From: Nemophila menziesii
Lineage: Eukaryota > Streptophyta > Magnoliopsida > Boraginales > Hydrophyllaceae
Direction: 5' to 3'
Assembly: GCA_029959085.1 (NCBI GenBank)
Contig: JARWIR010000017.1
Span: 20,697,507-20,761,506 of the forward strand
DNA length: 64,000 bases
The notes beneath the pieces were generated by a model. The model saw nothing but the letters and a program-made list of their open reading frames with translations, was not told the DNA's origin and did not search any database. The position numbers were made by a program, and so were the translations under genes. Positions 57,512 through 64,000 of the stretch are shown one piece after another. Position 1 is the first letter of the stretch, and the number at the start of each line of letters is the position of its first letter.

Positions 57512-58360
57512 TTGTGAACGGGTCTTCATCCAGAGTACCCATATTAAACCCTTGTTCTTGAGCCTATATTGAGTCTTCCTGAATAAATAACACACCAAAT
57601 CTTGAACTCAAATCCTTATTATATCCACCTCTTCCTTTGTTGGCCCGGAGGTAATAGACAACCTTCCCCTACAAAACCTCCTTCCCCACCGTCAACCAAC
57701 CACCATACATAGATGGTGTTTCATTTACCAATTCCTTCCCACCTATGATTCTATTTCTCTATTCGTCTTTATAAATTCCTCTTCATTGGATAATAATTTT
57801 GACCATTAGGCACTTATCCATTTGATGACCAAACGACCATATTCATTACAATTCATATTTAGCCTTTCATATTCTATCAAACATAATTCTCCCCTAATCC
57901 GAATTTTAGACATTAGTGGCATGTTGAGATCAATATCGACCTCCAATCTAGTGTAGTCACCTTTCTTCCTAGCATTATTTAAAGGCGTGATTCTCATTAT
58001 CTTCCCAGCTAGATCCCCCACGTTCCTAAGAATTTGTGATTTATAATTTTGCATTCCCAAGTTTCATATATGTACCCATGTTGTGGTAGTTGTGATGGAA
58101 TCAATGTGAGGTTTAAAGTTGGATATCCACTCCCGGACAATAAGATAGTGGTCATAGATCATTCACGACCACCTCCTTAACGCAAAATTAAAATCTTCTC
58201 TAAACGCGAACTTCACCCATGAGATATCTATAGCTAACCTCTGCTAGTTTAGTCATTCCTATGGGATTCTAAATTTGCTTCAGTTTTGCCGCTACATAGA
58301 TGAAGCCTACTTTATATCCCAACAAACTCACCACTTCCTTGTTGCTCCAAAGTTCCATGC
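57512..58360 (-). pseudogene. LINE ORF1 relic (DUF4283 and zinc knuckle)
   Basis: Read leftward: KVGFIYVAAKLKQI (about 58290), DHYLIVREW then ISNFKPHIDSI (about 58110), and MGMQNYKSQILRNVGDLAGK with the degenerate knuckle CNEYGRLVIKW (57806-58060). These match, in order, the ORF1 of the plus-strand LINE at 61720-62260. They belong to the DUF4283-type ORF1 proteins of plant LINEs, which bind element RNA. Confidence 0.82.
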
Positions 58361-59074
58361 TTGATAATCTCCTTCTTAGATTTCACAAAATGCGAAATTC
58401 GCAATCCTTAATGACTACATCATCCTCAATTGTAGAAACAAATTCCCTAATTACCACATTATTTGCTTTCTCTGAACTCTCACAATTATCTATTATGACT
58501 GGAACAACCAAGTCCATGCATGTAAGTGTCAAATGCCACCTCCAATTCTTTTTTGGTGGGATGTCTCTTAAACCCACCCACCCCCCCCCCCCCCCCCCCC
58601 CCCTCGTGTAGATGACTAACGTGAGTACCTATCGCCGAAGATGAACGAGCCCACTTGGAAAGTCTGGATTGTTCTTGCACCAAATAAGAGATTGACAATG
58701 ATCACAACCCCTTTATCCTTTCATTCCTCTGATTGTAACGTCATCGTCACGTCTCCGGGTGCCAGCATCACCACTGGCCTCGGGATGGTCATTTAGATGT
58801 TAGGGATATTGGTTTAAGTAAAATTGGAAGTTTTCTTGCTGTCATTTGTTCGTTTCGGTTCAAATGCTTTTGGTCTCTAATTAGTCAACTTATTAGGTAG
58901 ATATAAATATTTTATATTTTTTATGTAATGTTTACAAATATAACCACACAAAGTTCGACAAAATTAAAACTTTAAAAAAAAAAAAACCATACGAAGAAAT
59001 TCAGTAACATTAATTTCGAACCCTTTATAATTCAATCCCCCTTTCACTGATTTAATAAGCGGATGCAGATCATC
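58361..59074. repeat. LINE 5' part, C23 homopolymer and 3' flank of UGT-B
   Basis: A run of 23 C lies at 58581-58603. The rest left of about 58760 may be the start of LINE ORF1 but is too decayed to read. 58800-59074 is AT-rich 3' flank of UGT-B. Confidence 0.5.
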
Positions 59075-60451
59075 TTAAATTTCATTAACAGTAGATTTCA
59101 AAATCTTGTCTGAAGAACCACCTTCTTGCGTTGCTTCTCTTGCCAATTCTTTCCATTTCATCGCATTCTGTCTCAACTCTAAGCATCTTACTTCACCATC
59201 CATTGTTATCTCTATACACCGTTTGATCTCATCACTTGCAACTATTCCATCCTCGTTTGCTATTACTTCAACTCCTGTCTTCCAAACATCTTGAACCATC
59301 TTCGTATTAGTCCGTTGATCTGTCCACTGAGGAAACGCAACCACCGGAACTCCACAAGTTATGCTCTCCAATGTTGAATTCCAACCGCAATGTGTTACAA
59401 AACATCCCAAAGAAGGATGTGTTAGAACCTCCAGTTGTGAACACCATTCTACTATCTTTCCTTTTTCTTTCAATTCTTCCTCACAACTCAATTTATCATC
59501 CTCCCTCTGTTCTACTTGGTTTAGATTCGCTATAATTACCCATAAAAATGGCCTACCTGTGTCTAACAACCCTCTTGCAATTTCTTCCATTTGTTTCTTT
59601 TGCAAATTCAACAGACTTCCAAATGCTACATAAACCACTGATGACTCAGGCTTTGAGTTTAGCCACTCCATATAATCATTTGATTTTTCGAAAAGATCAA
59701 AACCAAATGAAGTATCTGAAGGATCTTTTCCATCCAGGAGCGCTGATGGAATCAAGGGTCCTACGGCAATCAAGTTGTATTTCTCGATGGCTTTAAGTGC
59801 TTCAGGCTCAAGTGCATCAAATGAGTTTACTAATATCTTCGGACTTTCTTCCGCGTCTAGAATATTAAAATGCTCTTTGAATAATGGGAGTAGAAGATTA
59901 GCGAACATGGTTGGGGAAACAAAAAATGAGGGAAGATCACGTTTTGTGAGCAAGGGTAACCCAGGTAATTGAATGGACCAATTCGGATTATTGCAGTTTT
60001 TAGTAATCTCATCTTCATAACCATTGAAGTAATAGTGATATAAATCAAACACTGTGGCTGGTTGAATCCAAAGAAGCATAGATGGGACATGAAATTGGCG
60101 TGCCACCTCTGCAGCCCAAGGAACTAGTAGAGTGTAGACAAGAATGGCTACTGGTCGACCTTGGTCGCCACTATTAGTAATAATGTCTCTCAACATGTTC
60201 GAACCACGAGGTTTAATCTCATCAAAGTAGTTTGCATGTTGTAACCCATCATCATAACCGTCGGAAAAGGTTGCGAAGTTCAAGCCCTTAAGCATGTTTG
60301 TGGCTTTTGACATGCCTCGGTGGGCAAAAAGAGTTGTTGATAATGTGACTTCCATCCCCAGGTTGATGAGCCTTTTGGCGAATTGGAGAGATGGATTAAT
60401 GTGGCCTTGTGCTGGAAATGTTATTAGTAAGACATGGCGGGGTTTCACCAT
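59075..60451 (-). CDS. UDP-glycosyltransferase, UGT75-like (UGT-B)
   Basis: 458 aa from the ATG at 60449-60451, which begins MVKPRHVLLITFPAQGHINP. A frame extension to 60475 opens only with GTG and is not used here. Same fold and motifs as UGT-A: catalytic His at H17 in FPAQGHINPS, WIQPATVFDLYHYYFNG, and a 44-residue PSPG box at 336-379 ending in Gln (UDP-glucose preference), with the HCGWNS core intact. It ends at STVNEI, slightly earlier than UGT-A, which has a longer tail. Against UGT-A it differs in the middle acceptor loops (about 175-200), where substrate choice is made, and has IANLNQ in place of IRPNKN after LWVI, so the two may accept different substrates. Single exon, no breaks. It is flanked on both sides by LINEs. 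Confidence 0.95.
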   Translation of the reverse strand: MVKPRHVLLITFPAQGHINPSLQFAKRLINLGMEVTLSTTLFAHRGMSKATNMLKGLNFATFSDGYDDGLQHANYFDEIKPRGSNMLRDIITNSGDQGRPVAILVYTLLVPWAAEVARQFHVPSMLLWIQPATVFDLYHYYFNGYEDEITKNCNNPNWSIQLPGLPLLTKRDLPSFFVSPTMFANLLLPLFKEHFNILDAEESPKILVNSFDALEPEALKAIEKYNLIAVGPLIPSALLDGKDPSDTSFGFDLFEKSNDYMEWLNSKPESSVVYVAFGSLLNLQKKQMEEIARGLLDTGRPFLWVIIANLNQVEQREDDKLSCEEELKEKGKIVEWCSQLEVLTHPSLGCFVTHCGWNSTLESITCGVPVVAFPQWTDQRTNTKMVQDVWKTGVEVIANEDGIVASDEIKRCIEITMDGEVRCLELRQNAMKWKELAREATQEGGSSDKILKSTVNEI

Positions 60452-61173
60452 TGCAGGGGGTCGCTTTTCTTCCACAAAAGAAAATGAGAGACAAAGAGGA
60501 CGATTCAGTAAGTTCTATAGAACTAGTTAAATATGTGGAAAGTTGAAATTTGAAGTTTAATGATCAGATAATCAAAGATATAATATAGGGAAATCCCCTA
60601 TGGATGCTGATGTTAGTTTATAGATGCCATTGACTTTTTTCCGGCTGTGTGATGTTATTTCTTTTTTTCCAACTTGTGATTTTAGTCTTTTTTATTCCAA
60701 ATACTTTAACTAAAGTTAATAAAAAAAATACTATAAAATTATCCAATGTCCGAAGGCATATCATCTATTTTAATTAGTTGTTGGATAGCTGATGTGGATA
60801 TGTGTAAAGAAACTAACTAAGTATGTGAGCTAAGTATGTTGGTAGGCCCAGTTTTTTTTAAGCACATCCCAAGGCAGTTCAATGGTCGTGCAGACAACTT
60901 AGCTAAATAAGCTAGACACAGGACACAAAAGGAAGGGGGAAACAACTTCGATTCACTAATTTCTCAATTTTCTCGATTAGGAATCGGATGATAGCTTTAG
61001 AAATCATGTGTAGTTGAAATGTATAAGCGTCAAAAATAAAAATAAAAAGTATGTTGCTAAGTATATCAAAAGTGGACCATAAACAACAAAATAGCAAAAT
61101 AAAAAAATGCTTTCAAAACTTTTTTCCTCCGCAATTTCTGTTCAAAAGAAAAACAACTTTCGACCGTTGGAAA
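60452..61173. promoter_or_regulatory. Shared spacer: UGT-B 5' flank and LINE 5' flank
   Basis: UGT-B reads leftward from here and the LINE rightward. On the minus strand tatattatat near 60580-60590, about 130 bp before the UGT-B ATG, is a possible TATA region. No other element recognised. Confidence 0.35.
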
Positions 61174-63191
61174 TGGCTTCAGCGCCGCCACTCTTGGTCG
61201 GCGACCCGCCGCCACCAGACCAACCACCAGAAAACCCACTCGTTGTAGTGCACGAAACAACACCAGGTGATATAGCATTGACCAACTAGACCCAATCTCA
61301 TGATCAAGTAATGGACGAGTTTCCTGAACTTACTGCAGCAATTCAAGATGGCAGGGGTGGGCAAGAGGTAGCGCTCAGCTTGAAGTGGTTCACACAACAA
61401 TGCCGTGGCGGTGAATTTATCAAAAGAACCTACTACAAATCAAAATGTATCATCAAAAGCCGGATTTAATGCTAACCCAGGTAATATTTCTGGAAATTTT
61501 GTTAGACCTAAATTAAATGGTTGGAAAGGTACTGTAACTGGTAATAATCCGGTCATACCAATCATTGAGGATAGTGATGAAATTAGGACTAATTGAATAA
61601 TGGGTGAGAATGATTTCCGTGAATTAGAGGATTTAGTTGAGGATGATGATGCGAATGATATAAATGATTCAATACCCACTGTAATTAGAACTAGGGAAGA
61701 GATTTAGGAAGGTATCAGTTTGTGGCGCAACACGGCAATAATTAGACTTCTAGGTAGGAAGGTTGGTTTTACTTATTTGTCATCAAAATTAAGACAGATT
61801 TGGACATCGGAGGGACATTTCGAATTGGTTGATGTTGGTCATGGATATTATATGGTTAAATTTGAAAAAAGAGAGGACTTCGACTTTGCATTATCTGGCG
61901 GCCCTTGGATGGTTTTGGACCATTATCTTATTGTTAGGGAATGGACACCGAGTTTTAATGCAATATCTAATTCAATAATAACAACAACGGCTTGGGTCCG
62001 GGTAACAAATGTAGGCATGCAAAACTACATGGCGCACATCTTGAGGAAGATAGGTGATAAGCTTGACCGAACTGTTAAAATAGATCCTATGACAAAGGGG
62101 AGGCTAAGAGGAAACTACCCAAAGTTAGCTATTAAACTTGATCTGAAGAAACCACTGGAACCGGAGGTTAGAATGGGCTCTGATATATGTATGGTTGAGT
62201 ATGAAGGGCTCCATTTGATATGCTTCAAATGTGGTAAGTTCGGGCATAGAAAAGAAAATTTCCCGCCAAATATATCGACAAGAATGGAGGATGATATGAA
62301 CGCCACTAATGGAAAGGAGAAGGCAATTGATGATGTTATAGAGGTCCCGGTTATAAAAGAAAAATATGGGGAGTGGATGACGGTAAGACGAGAGAGTGGT
62401 AAAGGAGTTACAAATAACACTCCGAAATCTCATTTCAAAGTGGATTTGGAACCCAATTTGAGGCGCTTAGAATGGAAGAAAATGGAGCTGAGATGAGGTA
62501 AAATCTGCATAGTATTTCAAGTAAAGGTTAAAGCTCGGGAACAAAAAATAATAATAGTAAAAGAAAGAGCGTTTCATGGGCTAATACCAACAACAAAAAA
62601 TTTGGAGGTGCTAAAGGACATGGTGTAATTTCATCGCCAAATTTTGAGGTCCTTGAAGATATAGTAGAGGTAAATTATTTTGAAGCTAATGAATTACAAA
62701 AGGGGGAAAGCTCCTAAAAAATGGAAAAAAGATCACAAAAGAAGGAAAAGTCAATAACAAATCAGGTGCGAAATTGGTTATTGGGAGTACTGTTTTGAGC
62801 TTTGTGGGTAAGTCATATAGTGAGGCATGTCTTGGACAGAAAATGGGGGAGCTAGTTGAGGTAAATATTGGAGAAACTATTAGTGGAGGGTTGGTTTCAA
62901 ATACAATTAAAACAAATTATGGCCCCTTTGATGCGGGACCTGTCACACCAAAATATGCAGCCAACTGCAAAAGCTGGAACATCACCAGCAAGTCCTCGCG
63001 GCAATACAGATAGCAGCTCCCTTGCTATGATGTCGCCTGATCCTCTTTGGGACATGGCTGCATGTGATGAGGGGGACGATGTAATGTGGCTTGAAAGCCA
63101 AGCTGCGGAGTCGTCTGAAGAAGAACACCAACCATGCGAGCAGAGCCCAAGGAGCGGGAAAGAAGACGTGAATATGGATTCTCGCACATGA
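61174..63191 (+). pseudogene. LINE ORF1 (DUF4283, zinc knuckle), interrupted
   Basis: ATG at 61174 (MASAPPLLVGDPPPPDQPPE, Pro-rich head). Stops occur at about 61288 and 61594. The core frame 61720-62496 has LLGRKVGFTYLSSKLRQIW, FALSGGPWMVLDHYLIVREW and NVGMQNYMAHILRKIGD, a DUF4283 domain as in plant LINE ORF1 proteins, then a zinc knuckle CFKCGKFGHRKENF whose last Cys is Phe. A Ser/Glu-rich tail is open at 62868-63191. ORF1 proteins chaperone the element RNA. Stops and the lost zinc ligand show decay. Confidence 0.85.
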
Positions 63192-63256
63192 TGCGCCATG
63201 AGGTAACTCTCATAAATTAATTTTATTATTTAATGAATTTTTTCAATTTTTCAGGA

Positions 63257-64000
63257 ATGAATTGGGAGAAATCTAAACTTCCCGTTAACATATTAATTTG
63301 GAATTGTTACGGTGCGGCTAAACCTAGGTTTCGTCGTGTATTGCAAGACATGATGATAAAGAATAATTTTTGGTTCACGGTAATTATGGAACCGCGTGTA
63401 AGTGGTATAAATGCCAATAAAATTATTAACTCCTCGCAAAAGGATATCTCTGTTAGAGTGGATTCGGAATGCTACGTAGGCGGTATTTGGCATTCAGATA
63501 TAAACGTAAGAGTTTTATCAGCTGGTCGTCAAGTAATTAATGTCGAGATAAGCCAGAAAGGGTGTAATCTTGGGTGTTCTCAGCCGTATATGCGAGTCCA
63601 GATTATAAACAAAGAGATATACTCTGGGATGCACTTTATCATGCCTTCCGTAATCTCAATTCACCTTGTCTTGTTGCCGGAGATTTCAATCAAGTAGGTA
63701 TAGAAATAGATAAAAAGGTGGAGTTTCCGGTGTTTCAAGAAGAATGGAAAAGTTTGAGGAGTGGAGGCCTAGCTGTGGGTTAATTGATCTTGGGTTCAAA
63801 GGATAGAGCTTATGGTAATATAGAGTGGCAGCTTTTGTTCCCGATTACTTGTGTTATTCATTTATTAAGGGTTCATTCGGATCACATGCCAATCTTGATA
63901 CAAGTTTGCCCAAACCGAAGTTGAATTCTCACCTTTTTAGGTTCGAAACAGCTTGGTGCACCATAAGGGTTTTCAGGAATTTATTGATAAAGAATGGGAA
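63257..64000 (+). pseudogene. LINE ORF2, 5' part (endonuclease), runs off the window
   Basis: ATG at 63257 (MNWEKSKLPVNILIWNCYGA). It has the endonuclease start, MEPRVSGINANKII, and, after a frameshift near 63570, FSAVYASPDYKQRD and CLVAGDFNQVG (63574-63710). Later codons include VIHLLRVHSDHMPIL (about 63850) and FRFETAWC (about 63940), the join to the reverse transcriptase. It is the same family as the minus-strand relic at 55065-56870. The RT and 3' end are outside the window. Confidence 0.85.

Noticed and set aside
1..64000. Integrated plant viruses (pararetrovirus or geminivirus)
   Set aside because: All reverse transcriptases seen are Copia or LINE type with matching domain order; no movement protein, coat protein or Rep motif is visible.

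Overview
The window looks like nuclear DNA from a flowering plant, probably a eudicot. The evidence is two intact plant UDP-glycosyltransferase genes of the UGT75 type, plant-type transposons of nearly every class, AT-rich intergenic DNA and intron-like spacing. There are no bacterial operons, no rRNA and no convincing tRNA gene. I cannot name the species from sequence alone. Only two ordinary host genes are supported: UGT-A at 43346-44797 and UGT-B at 59075-60451, both on the minus strand and clearly paralogous. Almost everything else is mobile DNA in layers.

Layout. 1-3345: relics of Gypsy LTR elements, with a tRNA-Asp-type primer binding site and a stub of gag. 4197-8346: a well preserved 4150-bp hAT transposon with perfect 8-bp target duplications and a full 680-aa transposase frame. 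8355-12533: unrecognised AT-rich DNA holding a 169-bp foldback MITE and a 973-bp PIF/Harbinger-type element with TAA duplications. 12534-16925: a decayed minus-strand Copia element. 18357-24430: a tandem array of nine ~670-bp units, each carrying a Copia/TRIM-type LTR end plus a perfect or near-perfect tRNA-iMet primer binding site, mostly arranged as an alternating A/B dimer. 24600-35216: a plant mariner-like element (MLE) with a decayed DD39D transposase, split by a 7637-bp SIRE-like Copia retrotransposon (27344-34980; 5-bp duplication CTTAC), which itself carries an hAT fragment in gag. 35269-42900: a second 169-bp MITE, a Copia pol relic, a long inverted/direct repeat cluster, a tandem triplication of a Stowaway-in-Stowaway nest, and a 5'-truncated LINE with its target duplication.

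43346-45310: UGT-A and a TRIM just upstream of it. 45954-49910: a non-autonomous hAT, two opposed Gypsy LTR relics and a Stowaway MITE. 51728-54182: the 3' part of a CACTA (En/Spm) element. 55065-58360 (minus) and 61174-64000 (plus, running off the window): two LINEs of one family in opposite orientation on either side of UGT-B.

How the parts relate. The MLE ends share not only the CTCCCTC..GTTCC terminal repeat but about 120 bp or more of subterminal sequence with the Stowaway MITEs at 39.8-42.0 kb, so the window seems to hold a decayed mariner and its own MITE derivatives. The two UGTs probably arose by local duplication and were later pushed apart by about 14 kb of transposon insertions. 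All identifications come from reading motifs; no database search was run.
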